From Burkholderia sp. Ac-20365 (GTDB lineage: Bacteria; Pseudomonadota; Gammaproteobacteria; Burkholderiales; Burkholderiaceae): DNA of 38,890 bases. The notes under the pieces were generated by a model. It saw only the letters and a list, made by a program, of their open reading frames with translations, made no database searches and was not told the origin of the DNA. The position numbers and the translations under genes are program-made. Shown in pieces: positions 18,271 to 26,214 of this stretch (position 1 is its first letter; every line of letters starts with the position of its first letter). The stretch is taken from the NCBI RefSeq assembly GCF_017104715.1, contig NZ_JAAGPI010000062.1:1-38890 (forward strand). Reading direction: 5' to 3'.

Positions 18271-19082
18271 TTTTGTCTTGCGACGCTGGTTTGGAATGCT
18301 TGTGTTTGTGCTGGCATCCGCGTGATGTTTTGCCTGGTTCATGCGTTGCCCCTGTGCGGGGCGGCACTTACTTTCTTTGCCGCCGCAAAGAAAGTAAGCA
18401 AAGAAAGCGGGCTAACACCGCCCGCTCTTGACCACCGCCTGAGGGCCCCCAACCGGTCCTCTGCTTCACACGGCGTTCTGCCATTCACTGCCCGTTGCCA
18501 ACGCCTTGAATGGGCGCCTCACCCGCCTCAATTACCCGTGGCGCAGCCAGCGGCAGCAAATGGTTACAGCCGCCCAGGTGGCAAACTGTGTGTAGGTCGT
18601 GGTACTCCACGCCTCAGCGCTCCTACGACACCGACCTTGCTTTCGAGCCACGACCTTGGTTTTCAGTCTGGAGTGATGCGCGTACGTCGCGACAGCCGAC
18701 ACACAGTTTGCCGCTATAGAACGTGGGCAATTTGATCGCGCGTGTGGCGACGCGGGAGTGTGAAGCGGGTGATGAGCGAATTCGAAGCGTTGGCAGCGGG
18801 CATCGACCAGCGAGGTTGCCGTGTGAAGTGGAGGACCCGTTGGGGGCCCTCAGGCGGAGGTCAAGAGCGGGCGGTGTTAGCCCGCTTTCTTTGCTTACTT
18901 TCTTTGCGGCGGCAAAGAAAGTAAGTGCCGCCCCGCACAGGGGCAACGCCTGCGCCGCGTAGGCGCATCGCGGATGCCAGCGAAAACCCAGGCAAACCGA
19001 ACCAAGGCTTAAGCCGCGCAGGCACCTCACGCGGATGCCAGCGAAAACAAAAGCAAACCACAGAAAGCGTCGCGCAGACAAA
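18271..19082. mobile_element. Palindromic composite repeat element, copy 1 (about 812 bp, no transposase)
   Basis: Both ends carry the same outward-inverted sequence (TTTTGTCTTGCGACGCTGG on the left, its diverged complement on the right), then GCTGGCATCCGCG. Each arm then has three stem-loops: GCCCC/GGGGC (18348-18362), CTTACTTTCTTTGC/GCAAAGAAAGTAAG (18367-18380, 18385-18398) and AGCGGGC/GCCCGCT (18406-18412, 18420-18426). The right arm repeats these as 18912-18925/18894-18907 and 18866-18886. The arms are about 150 bp, imperfectly inverted, and enclose a 133-bp core. A 19-bp direct repeat (18969-18987, 19030-19048) makes the right end longer than in copy 2. No conserved reading frame exists, so it is a non-autonomous repeat. 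It separates the AhpD-like gene's 5' end from the paoC 3' end. Confidence 0.85.
18580..18712. repeat. 133-bp core module with 14-bp terminal inverted repeats (copy 1)
   Basis: Perfect terminal inverted repeats GGCAAACTGTGTGT (18580-18593) and ACACACAGTTTGCC (18699-18712). The same 133-bp module occurs inverted at 34467-34599 with about three base differences by eye. It resembles a miniature inverted-repeat unit nested inside the larger palindrome. Confidence 0.85.
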
Positions 19083-19094
19083 CCCAAACAAACC

Positions 19095-21311
19095 TCAAAC
19101 CCGAACAACCTTCTCCAAAGTAACCGGCAAATCCCTCACCCTGACACCGGTAGCGTGATAAACAGCATTACCAATAGCGGCGACCACACCAGTGATCCCG
19201 ATCTCTCCAATCCCCCTCGACCCGAGAGAATTGATAAAAGGATCCGGCTCATCGAGCACAACAACATCCAGCACGCCGACATCGGCATTAACCGGCACGT
19301 GATACTCAGCCAGATTGGCATTAATAAACCGCCCATACTGGGCATCGAGCGTGGTCCCCTCTTCGAGCGCAGCGCCAATTCCCCATACGAGCCCACCCAT
19401 CAGCTGGCTGCGCGCAGTCTTCACATTCAGCATCCTGCCGACGTTATAAACGCCCGTGATCTTCGCAACTCGAATGGTCCCAAGGTCGGCATCGACGTGC
19501 ACTTCGGCGAACACGGCTCCCCATGAATGAAATGAATAGCGTTGCTTCTCATCACCCGGCTTGACGCTGGTCGTCGCCTCAATCGGCTGCCCGCCCGCGC
19601 GCGCGAGAACTGCTGCGACAGGATCGCGCCTGGACGGATCGGATCGGCTCATCACCCAGCCGTTCTGCACGATCACATCATCAGGCGCGGCGCCAGCCAA
19701 AGGCGAACCATGATCCGCGACGGCCATCGCGACCAGCTTGCCGCGCACCTGATCGCATGCGTCCCGTACGGCCGGCGACACACTCGCCACCGACTGCGAG
19801 CCGCCTGACACAGGCGCCTTCGGCAGCGACGAATCGCCGAGGCCAAAGCGGATGTTCTCGGGCGCTATGCCGAGCGCGTCCGATGCAACCTGCGTCATCA
19901 CCGTGTACGTGCCCGTGCCGAGATCCTGTGTGCCGGAGACGACCATCGCCGTGCCGTCGGGCAAAATGCGCGCCAGCGCCGCCGCTTCGCTGCGATTCGC
20001 GGGATACGTGGCCGTCCCCATGCCGAGGCCGATCAGCGTGTTGCCGTCGCGCATCGAACGTGGCTGCGGCTTGCGGCGCGACCAGCCAAAACGCTCAGCG
20101 CCGACGCTATAGCACTGGCGCAACGCCTTGCTCGACCACGGCTTGTTTTCCTGCGGATCGCTCTCCGCATAGTTCTTCAGACGCAGCGCGATCGGGTCCA
20201 TCTTCAACTGGTACGACAGCTCGTCCATCGCCGTTTCCAGCGCCCATGAACCCGTCGTTTCGCCAGGCGCACGCATGAAGGTCGGCGTGCCGACGTTCAT
20301 CTGCACCAGACGATGCGTCGTCACCTGATTCGGCACCGCGTACATCATCCGCGTGACCATGCAGCAGGTCTCCGTCCAGTCTTCGATCATCGATGTGTTC
20401 GAAAAGCTGTCGTGCCGCATCGCCGTCAGCGTGCCGTCGCGCTTCGCGGCGATCACCATGCGCTGTTCGGTGTACGGCCGTCCGCCGACTGAGCCGAACA
20501 TCTGCGGTCGCTCCAGCGCGAGGCGCACGGGCCGGCCGGTCTGCTTCGCCGCCATCGCGCACAGCACCACGTGCGACCACGCCGAACCCTTGCAGCCGAA
20601 GCCGCCGCCGACGAACGGCGAGATGACGCGCACGTCGTCGGGCGACATGCCGAGTGTCTTCGCAACCGACGTGCGCGTGCCCGTCACGCCTTGCGTCGAA
20701 TCGTAGAGCGTCAGTTGCGGACCGTCCCAGACGGCCATCGTCGCGTGTGGCTCCATCGGGTTGTGATGTTCCATTGGCGTCGTGTAGACGGCATCCACAC
20801 GCACCACGCCCGCTGCGAGGCCCGCTTCGTAGTCGCCGCGCGTAGTATCGGTCTGACGGCCTTGCGGTTTGTCCGGCGCGTGCGCGGTGGCCTTGGCTTG
20901 CGTGAAATCGAGCGCTGCGGGCTCTGCCGCATACGTGATCCGCAACTGACGCGCGGCGTCCGTTGCATGTTCGAGCGTGTCCGCGACGACGACGGCAATC
21001 GGCTCGTTGCTGTAGTGAATCTGGTTGTCCTGCAGCAGCGACAGATGCCGACCCGCCGGCGGCGCGAGCGCGGGCCGACCGCCGTTCGGCAGACGCGGTG
21101 CGTTCTGATACGTCATCACTAGCAGCACGCCAGGCAATGCGGCTGCGCGGCTCGTATCGATCGATGCAATCGAGCCCTTCGCAATCGTGCTCGTCACCAG
21201 CACGCCATGCGCGAGACGCGCCTCGGGAAATTCGGCCGCGTAACGCGCTTCGCCTGTGACCTTGAGCAGGCCGTCGGTGCGATCGAGTGGATGTCCGATG
21301 ATCGTGCTCAT
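19095..21311 (-). CDS. paoC: Aldehyde oxidoreductase molybdenum-binding subunit PaoC
   Basis: A 738-residue large subunit of the xanthine-oxidase family, YagR/PaoC type. It binds a molybdenum cofactor (cytosine dinucleotide form in E. coli PaoABC) and oxidises aldehydes to acids in the periplasm. Marks are GEARYAAEFPEARLAHGVLV at the N-terminus, FVGGGFGCKGSAW, the RAPGETTGSWALE loop, and the catalytic Glu703 in SRGIGEIGITG. The ATG overlaps the stop of the FAD-subunit gene (ATGA), indicating coupling. The 3' end lies 13 bp from the repeat element, and its last few hundred bases are strongly G+T-rich on the coding strand. No PaoD maturation gene follows. Confidence 0.93.
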   Translation of the reverse strand: MSTIIGHPLDRTDGLLKVTGEARYAAEFPEARLAHGVLVTSTIAKGSIASIDTSRAAALPGVLLVMTYQNAPRLPNGGRPALAPPAGRHLSLLQDNQIHYSNEPIAVVVADTLEHATDAARQLRITYAAEPAALDFTQAKATAHAPDKPQGRQTDTTRGDYEAGLAAGVVRVDAVYTTPMEHHNPMEPHATMAVWDGPQLTLYDSTQGVTGTRTSVAKTLGMSPDDVRVISPFVGGGFGCKGSAWSHVVLCAMAAKQTGRPVRLALERPQMFGSVGGRPYTEQRMVIAAKRDGTLTAMRHDSFSNTSMIEDWTETCCMVTRMMYAVPNQVTTHRLVQMNVGTPTFMRAPGETTGSWALETAMDELSYQLKMDPIALRLKNYAESDPQENKPWSSKALRQCYSVGAERFGWSRRKPQPRSMRDGNTLIGLGMGTATYPANRSEAAALARILPDGTAMVVSGTQDLGTGTYTVMTQVASDALGIAPENIRFGLGDSSLPKAPVSGGSQSVASVSPAVRDACDQVRGKLVAMAVADHGSPLAGAAPDDVIVQNGWVMSRSDPSRRDPVAAVLARAGGQPIEATTSVKPGDEKQRYSFHSWGAVFAEVHVDADLGTIRVAKITGVYNVGRMLNVKTARSQLMGGLVWGIGAALEEGTTLDAQYGRFINANLAEYHVPVNADVGVLDVVVLDEPDPFINSLGSRGIGEIGITGVVAAIGNAVYHATGVRVRDLPVTLEKVVRV

Positions 21312-22300
21312 GCCACACCTCCCGCTGCCTGGTTCACTGCACGCACGATCGCGTTCTGCGCGAGCCGCACCTTGAACGCGTTGTCGCGCAGCGGCTTCGC
21401 GTCGCTGAGTGCTGCTGCGGCGGCCTGGCTCAACGTCGCGTTATCCAGTGGCTTACCGGCGATCATCTGCTCGGCTGCGGTTGCGCGCCACGGCTTGTGC
21501 GCGACGCCGCCCAATGCGATGCGTGCGCTGCGCACCGTGTTGCCGTCCATCTGCAGCGCGGCCGCGACGGACACGAGTGCGAATGCATAGCTCGCACGGT
21601 CACGCACCTTCAGATAGTGCGCATGCTCGTTGTAGACGGGCGGCGGCAAGTCGATCGACGTAATCAGTTCACCCGGACGCAGCGTCGTGTCGAGATCGGC
21701 GCGTTCGCCCGGCAGACGATGAAACTCGCCGATCGGAATCGCACGCTCGCCTTGCGGGCCGCTCACGCGCACGGTTGCATCGAGCGCGACCAGTGCGACG
21801 CTCATATCCGAAGGATTGACGGCGATGCATTGCGTGCTCGCGCCGAGAATCGCATGCGTGCGGTTGTGGCCGTTGATCGCGGCGCAGCCGGTTCCCGGCT
21901 GGCGCTTGTTGCAGGCGGTGAACGCGGTGTCGTAAAAGTACGGGCAGCGCGTGCGCTGCATCAGATTGCCGCCGACAGTTGCCATATTGCGCAGTTGCGC
22001 CGATGCGCCCGCGAGCAGCGCCTGAGTCAGCAGCGGATAACGCTCGCGCACGAGCGCATGATTCGCGGCGTCGCTATTGCGCACCAGCGCACCGATGCGC
22101 ATGCCGCCGTCGGGCAGCGTCGAGACGAGATCGAGCCCTTGTATGCGCGTGATATCGACGAGCCTTACGGGCCGCGTCACGCCGCCTTTCATCAGATCGA
22201 GCAGATTCGTGCCGCCGCCGATGAACATCGTGCCCGGCTGCTGCGCGGCGCGCACGGCGCCCGCGATATCGGCGGCGCGTTCGTAGGAGATTGCATCCAT
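21308..22300 (-). CDS. paoB: Aldehyde oxidoreductase FAD-binding subunit PaoB
   Basis: A 330-residue FAD subunit of the PaoABC complex. FAD-binding segments are FIGGGTNLLDLMK (residues 27-39) and ATVGGNLMQ (107-115). Cysteines at 119, 130 and 139 (RCPYF, ACNKRQPGTGCAA) match the extra 4Fe-4S insertion characteristic of PaoB-type rather than ordinary xanthine dehydrogenase FAD subunits. GGAG lies 5-6 bases before the ATG at 22300. It starts 13 bp after the 2Fe-2S subunit gene and overlaps paoC by 4 bases, so the three form one operon. Confidence 0.93.
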   Translation of the reverse strand: MDAISYERAADIAGAVRAAQQPGTMFIGGGTNLLDLMKGGVTRPVRLVDITRIQGLDLVSTLPDGGMRIGALVRNSDAANHALVRERYPLLTQALLAGASAQLRNMATVGGNLMQRTRCPYFYDTAFTACNKRQPGTGCAAINGHNRTHAILGASTQCIAVNPSDMSVALVALDATVRVSGPQGERAIPIGEFHRLPGERADLDTTLRPGELITSIDLPPPVYNEHAHYLKVRDRASYAFALVSVAAALQMDGNTVRSARIALGGVAHKPWRATAAEQMIAGKPLDNATLSQAAAAALSDAKPLRDNAFKVRLAQNAIVRAVNQAAGGVA

Positions 22301-22313
22301 GATGGTCTCCTCG

Positions 22314-23096
22314 TTACGCGACGTCGGTCGTCTTGATGACGAACGTCGAGTACGTGTAGTCGGTGCCGCTGCCCACCGTGCCGCGATGCGCGGACTGCAC
22401 GGCGGCAACGATGTTCACGTACGCACCGCAGCGGCAGATGTTGCCGCTCATGCGTTCGCGGATTTCTTCTTCGGTCAGTTGCGGCGGGCGGCGCCGCACA
22501 TCGGCGGTAACGGTGCTGGCGGTGCCGGCGTCGAATTCCGTGAGCAAAGCTGTCGCCGAACAGATTTGCCCCGGCGTACAGTAGCCGCACTGGAACGCAT
22601 CCTGTTCGATGAACGCGCGTTGCACCGGGTTCAACGTGCCGTTGTTCGCGAGTCCTTCGACGGTCGTGATCGCTTCGCCTTCGTGCATCACGGCAAGCGT
22701 GAGACACGAGTTGATGCGGCGGCCATTGCTGAGCACCGTGCACGCGCCGCATTGTCCGCGGTCGCAGCCTTTCTTTGTGCCCGTGAGGCCGGCATATTCG
22801 CGCAGTGCATCGAGCAATGTGACGCGCGGCTCGAGTTGCAGCGTGTAATCGCGTCCGTTGATGTTGAGCTTCACAGGGCGCGGCGGCACGGTTGTGCGTG
22901 CAACGGGTTGCGGTGCGGGTGGCGTTTGAGTCTGCGACTTTGCGTAGGGCGCGGCGCCTACCGTGGCAGCCGCCGCTGCGGATTGCAGGAAGCGGCGTCG
23001 TGAGTTGCTGGAAGGCGAGGCGTCATGCTCGTCCTCGCGGTTCGACGGCGCATCGTGTTGCGAGCACGAACCCTGACATTCGATATCGTGGGACAT
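22314..23096 (-). CDS. paoA: Aldehyde oxidoreductase 2Fe-2S subunit PaoA
   Basis: A 260-residue small subunit carrying two 2Fe-2S clusters that pass electrons from the molybdenum site to FAD. A twin-arginine leader (NSRRRFLQSAAAAATVG, residues 31-47) sends the assembled complex to the periplasm. Cluster cysteines are at 111, 116, 119 and 131 (plant-type site) and 170, 173, 221 and 223 (helical-bundle site: CGYC and CRC). The start MSHDIECQG at 23096 gives a leader of suitable length, although its GGAG is 12 bases away. Earlier in-frame starts are possible. It is first gene of paoABC. Confidence 0.92.
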   Translation of the reverse strand: MSHDIECQGSCSQHDAPSNREDEHDASPSSNSRRRFLQSAAAAATVGAAPYAKSQTQTPPAPQPVARTTVPPRPVKLNINGRDYTLQLEPRVTLLDALREYAGLTGTKKGCDRGQCGACTVLSNGRRINSCLTLAVMHEGEAITTVEGLANNGTLNPVQRAFIEQDAFQCGYCTPGQICSATALLTEFDAGTASTVTADVRRRPPQLTEEEIRERMSGNICRCGAYVNIVAAVQSAHRGTVGSGTDYTYSTFVIKTTDVA

Positions 23097-23506
23097 GATG
23101 TTCTGCTTGCTCCGTGGAAGTTCGATGCAGGCTTGCGGCGCATCGAAGCCGAAGCCGCGGCCGGTGCATGGCAAGCCATATCAATGAGCAATTTCGATGC
23201 CGCACGCGCAGAACTTCACAGGACGACCGCACGCGCGGCGAACTGCTTTCTCAAACGTCTTCACGTTGCCCGGAACGCGGCGCGCAAGGTGAATGCTTGC
23301 GGTGCGTGTTGCAACGTGGAAAGCGAATCTTCATCGTGGCATACCCGGCGTGGCGAGGTGGTGACGGGTAGGTGGCGTGAAGATGGCGGTGGGATGGCGC
23401 GTACGCCACTTTCGGGAACAGGCATGTGTCGTGCAAAAACAAAAACGCGCGTCAAACATCAACGCGCGTTTTGCATGAACCAGCAACGACTCAGCTTATA
23501 GACCGC
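23097..23506. other. Intergenic region: paoABC promoter side and pyrB terminator
   Basis: About 410 bases with no convincing gene. It must contain the minus-strand promoter of paoABC; no strong -35/-10 pair was recognised. No adjacent regulator gene is present. The only clear signal is the terminator at 23435-23472. Confidence 0.5.
23435..23472 (-). terminator. Intrinsic terminator after pyrB
   Basis: A perfect 11-bp stem AAAACGCGCGT/ACGCGCGTTTT (23442-23452 and 23462-23472) with a 9-base loop. On the minus strand the 3' side runs into a T-rich tract (complement of the A-rich 23435-23445). It starts 34 bases after the pyrB stop. Confidence 0.85.
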
Positions 23507-24799
23507 TCAATCGATGCCATGAAACACTGCATCGTCCGGACCGAGATACGCCGGCGGGCGCCATGCAGCATCGCGCATCGAATGCTGAACCAGCTTCTCG
23601 ACACCCAGCAGTACCGCGAAAATCGCCATCCGCACGGGAATGCCGTTGTCTGTCTGACGGAAGATCGCGAGGCGCGAATCGTGATTCAGGTCGGTGCTCA
23701 GGTCATTCGCGCCGGCACGGCTGTCGCGCGGCAACGGGTGCATGATCAGCGTGTCCGGGCCGCACACGGTATCGACGAGCGCCTGGTTGATCTGGAAATC
23801 GGGCGTGTAGCCTTCGAACGACTCGTCAGCGAAACGCTCTTTCTGGATACGCGTCGCGTAGACGACATCCGCGCCGCGCAGGCCGTTTTTCAGGTCGTTG
23901 GTCTGCTCGACCACGTGGCCGTTACGCGAAATCTGATCGACGATGTACGCGGGCATTTCCAGCGTGGGCGGCGAAATGAGCGTGAACTTGATGCCGCGAT
24001 ACAGTGCCAGCAGCTTGACGAGCGAGTGCACGGTGCGCCCGTACTTCAGGTCGCCCACCAGCGCGATATGCGCGCCGTCGACGATCTTGCCCAGCCGCGA
24101 GAACTCGCGCTGGATCGTGTACAGGTCGAGCAGCGCCTGGCTCGGGTGCTCGCCGGGACCGTCGCCGCCGTTGATCACGGGAATGTTGGTCGCGCGCGCG
24201 AATTCGGCCACGGAGCCCTGGTCCGGGTGGCGGATCACGAGGGCGTCGACGTAGCCGGACATCACGCGGCTCGTGTCATAAATCGATTCGCCCTTGGCCA
24301 TCGACGAGAACGTGAAGCCCGTCGTGTCGCACACCGAGCCGCCGAGGCGGCAGAATGCCGCGCCGAAGCTCACGCGGGTACGTGTGCTGGCCTCGAAGAA
24401 CAGGTTGCCGAGCACGGCGCCTTCAAGCACGCGCGAGATTTTCCGGCGGCGCGCGATGGGCTGCATGATATCGGCCACGCGAAAGAGCGCTTCGACCGAA
24501 TCGCGCGAGAACTGATCGACGGACAAAAGCTGCGGCTTGCCTTCGAACAGCATCTGGCTCGCCAGCGACTGCGAATCTACGCTTTGCGTATGCTTTTCGG
24601 CGGGTGCGCCGTTGACGACGATCTCCGACACGAAGCGCTCGACGATCTCGGGCATCGCGCGCGATTCCTGCGAATCGTCGGGCAGCAGCCACGTGTCGAG
24701 CGCACGCTTCGACACGCCGATGCGCGTCGCGAAGCCGTCGCGGGTGAGGTTCAGACGCCGCATCGCGTCACGGAGAAAGGCTTGTTGCGGGACGGTCAT
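23507..24799 (-). CDS. pyrB: Aspartate carbamoyltransferase with N-terminal helix-turn-helix extension
   Basis: A 430-residue protein. From about residue 88 it is a complete aspartate transcarbamoylase: carbamoyl-phosphate motif STRTR at 138-142, MAKGES loop 167-172, HPSQ 218-221, GDLKYGRTVHSL 249-260 and MHPLPR near 360. It makes carbamoyl-aspartate, the first committed step of pyrimidine synthesis. E. coli PyrB is about 311 residues, so about 85 N-terminal residues are extra. Residues 10-40 (RDAMRRLNLTRDGFATRIGVSKRALDTWLLP, given here as its ends RDAM and WLLP) read like an XRE-type helix-turn-helix. No pyrI or pyrC is adjacent. AGAGGT precedes the ATG. A promoter with a perfect dyad lies just upstream. 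Confidence 0.9.
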   Translation of the reverse strand: MTVPQQAFLRDAMRRLNLTRDGFATRIGVSKRALDTWLLPDDSQESRAMPEIVERFVSEIVVNGAPAEKHTQSVDSQSLASQMLFEGKPQLLSVDQFSRDSVEALFRVADIMQPIARRRKISRVLEGAVLGNLFFEASTRTRVSFGAAFCRLGGSVCDTTGFTFSSMAKGESIYDTSRVMSGYVDALVIRHPDQGSVAEFARATNIPVINGGDGPGEHPSQALLDLYTIQREFSRLGKIVDGAHIALVGDLKYGRTVHSLVKLLALYRGIKFTLISPPTLEMPAYIVDQISRNGHVVEQTNDLKNGLRGADVVYATRIQKERFADESFEGYTPDFQINQALVDTVCGPDTLIMHPLPRDSRAGANDLSTDLNHDSRLAIFRQTDNGIPVRMAIFAVLLGVEKLVQHSMRDAAWRPPAYLGPDDAVFHGID

Positions 24800-24830
24800 G
24801 GGCTACCTCTTTTCGTCAGGAGATTCTGTG

Positions 24831-24851
24831 AATATACGCGTTGCGTATATT
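24831..24851. promoter_or_regulatory. Perfect 9-bp dyad in the pyrB promoter (candidate operator)
   Basis: AATATACGC (24831-24839) and GCGTATATT (24843-24851) are exact inverted repeats around a 3-base centre, 32-52 bases upstream of the pyrB ATG. The dyad overlaps the predicted -10 box. XRE-type dimers commonly bind such short palindromes. PyrB's own N-terminal domain is the obvious candidate ligand, which is inference. Confidence 0.7.
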
Positions 24852-24874
24852 AATTCGCTGGACGAGGAAGTCAA
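24847..24874 (-). promoter_or_regulatory. Probable sigma-70 promoter of pyrB
   Basis: On the minus strand TTGACT (24874-24869, 5/6 match) and TAATAT (24852-24847, 4/6 match) are separated by 16 bases, about 50 bases before the ATG. Confidence 0.6.
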
Positions 24875-25093
24875 GAAATTTCGCGCATCCGTTCGCCGCG
24901 CGCCGGCTTTGAGCCCGTGCGGGCGAAAAGCTCGCGGCATCGGGCGCCATTTTGCGGTTACACTGCCGGACATGGAAAACGGCTCATGGCTTCAGAATCG
25001 TGTGGAAATGGACGCGCAACGGCGCGCCGCCCCCGCACGCGTGGGCATCGCCACTTCCAAAGCCAAAAAACAGTCGCTCATCTGACCGGAGCT

Positions 25094-25123
25094 GCTGTTC
25101 CGTCAGGTGTGCGACGGAACAGC
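25094..25123 (+). other. Stable stem-loop upstream of the DapA-family gene
   Basis: A perfect 11-bp stem GCTGTTCCGTC/GACGGAACAGC (25094-25104, 25113-25123) with an 8-base loop, ending 87 bases before the start codon. There is no T-run, so it is not a standard terminator. It may be an operator or a leader structure. Confidence 0.55.
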
Positions 25124-25210
25124 CTCGATCAACGGTCCCCGAATTTCCCGCTCTTGATCCTGTTTCCTCGCCGCTGAACGGTTCCCGTACGGTCGCGTTC
25201 GAGGATAGTC

Positions 25211-26074
25211 ATGTCCAATTTTTCGGGTATCTGGATTCCGCTTGTCACACCGTTTTCCGCAGACGGTTCCGTCGATCACGCTGCCTTGCGCCGCCTGATC
25301 GGGCTCTATGCCGGCGCGGGCGTCGCGGGCGTGGTCGCGCTCGGCACCACGGGCGAGCCTTCGTCTCTAGATACGGACGAGCAGGAAGCCGTGCTCGCCA
25401 CCACGCTCGATGCATCGGGCGGCGCGCTGCCTGTGATCGTCGGTGTGTCGGGCAACAATGCGCGCAGCATGCGCGAACGCGTGCTGCGTCTGAATGCGCT
25501 GCCGCTCGGGGGCCTGCTGATATCGGCGCCGTACTACGTGCGGCCGTCGCAGGCAGGCATCGCCGACCATTTCACGATGCTTGCCGACGCGAGCGAGCAT
25601 CCCGTCGTGCTGTACGACATTCCCACTCGTACGGGCGTGCGCATCGAACTCGAGACGCTGCTTTCGCTCGCGGCGCACCCGCGCATTCAGGCGATCAAGG
25701 ATTGCGCGGGTTCGCTCGACACCACGCACGCGCTGATACTCGACGGCCGGCTGCAAGTGCTTGCGGGCGACGACATCCGCATCTTCGACACGCTCTGCAT
25801 GGGCGGCAGCGGCGCGATCGCGGCGTCGGCGCACGTGTGGCCCGAGCGTTTCGTCGCGCTCGATCGCGCGTTGAAGGCGGGGCGTCTAGAGGAAGGGCGC
25901 GCGCTGTTCCATTCGCTCGTACCGCTGATCCGCGCGCTCACTTCCGAATCGAATCCCGCGCCCGTGAAGGCGGCGCTTGCCGCGCAAGGTCTGATGAAGG
26001 GCGATTTGCGCGCGCCGATGACGCCGGCGAGCGAAACATTGCGCGTCCATTTGCAGCAGCTGCTCGCCGCCTGA
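25211..26074 (+). CDS. dapA: Dihydrodipicolinate synthase family aldolase (DapA-like)
   Basis: A 287-residue class I aldolase of the DHDPS/N-acetylneuraminate lyase family. The motif TTGE is at 46-49, Tyr135 (YDIPTRTG) is the proton-relay Tyr, Lys163 (IKDCAGS) is the Schiff-base lysine, and GDD follows. DHDPS condenses pyruvate with aspartate semialdehyde for lysine and diaminopimelate. GAGG lies about 8 bases upstream of the ATG. Many Burkholderiaceae carry several paralogues with catabolic roles, and the isolated setting beside pyrB, with no other lysine genes, means a non-lysine substrate is possible. The family call is firm and the exact reaction is not. Confidence 0.85.
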   Translation: MSNFSGIWIPLVTPFSADGSVDHAALRRLIGLYAGAGVAGVVALGTTGEPSSLDTDEQEAVLATTLDASGGALPVIVGVSGNNARSMRERVLRLNALPLGGLLISAPYYVRPSQAGIADHFTMLADASEHPVVLYDIPTRTGVRIELETLLSLAAHPRIQAIKDCAGSLDTTHALILDGRLQVLAGDDIRIFDTLCMGGSGAIAASAHVWPERFVALDRALKAGRLEEGRALFHSLVPLIRALTSESNPAPVKAALAAQGLMKGDLRAPMTPASETLRVHLQQLLAA

Positions 26075-26214
26075 GGCTCGCTGGTTTCGGCGGATCTGGC
26101 TCCTGCCGGCATCCGCGAATCCGCTGATCGAGCCCGCGGTGTTCGTGCTGCAAAATCCCGACGCGGTCGCCGCGCAATCGTAAGCGCGGTTGAGCTTTAG
26201 TCCGGCGGCGGAAC

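Larger units (their letters stand above)
24800..25210. other. Divergent intergenic region between pyrB and the DapA-family gene
   Basis: About 411 bases. On the pyrB side lie a promoter and a perfect dyad, and on the DapA side a stable stem-loop, all listed separately. A 37-codon plus-strand frame at 24972-25085 is open but lacks a ribosome site and is not called. Confidence 0.55.

Noticed and set aside
18366..18426. Repeat arms considered as CRISPR repeats or simple terminators
   Set aside because: There are no regularly spaced repeat-spacer units. The stems lack T-tracts and occur in symmetric pairs, so a simple terminator role is not enough to explain them.
18214..18735. 173-codon open frame across repeat copy 1 (and similar frames at 18623-19108 and 34460-34855)
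   Set aside because: They translate the repeat arms (ALPLCGAALTFFAAAKK...) and then enter the core in different frames in different copies, so no protein is conserved. The frames lie in palindromes and lack ribosome sites.
24972..25085. 37-codon frame MENGSWLQNRVEMDAQRR...
   Set aside because: No Shine-Dalgarno sequence; it lies in a divergent promoter region and has no recognisable features.
26091..26183. Possible coding remnant reading RIWLLPASANPLIEPAVF... up to TAA, between the DapA-family and MHYT genes
   Set aside because: It looks protein-like and could be a decayed gene tail, but it is only about 30 codons, has no start and matches no family I recognise.
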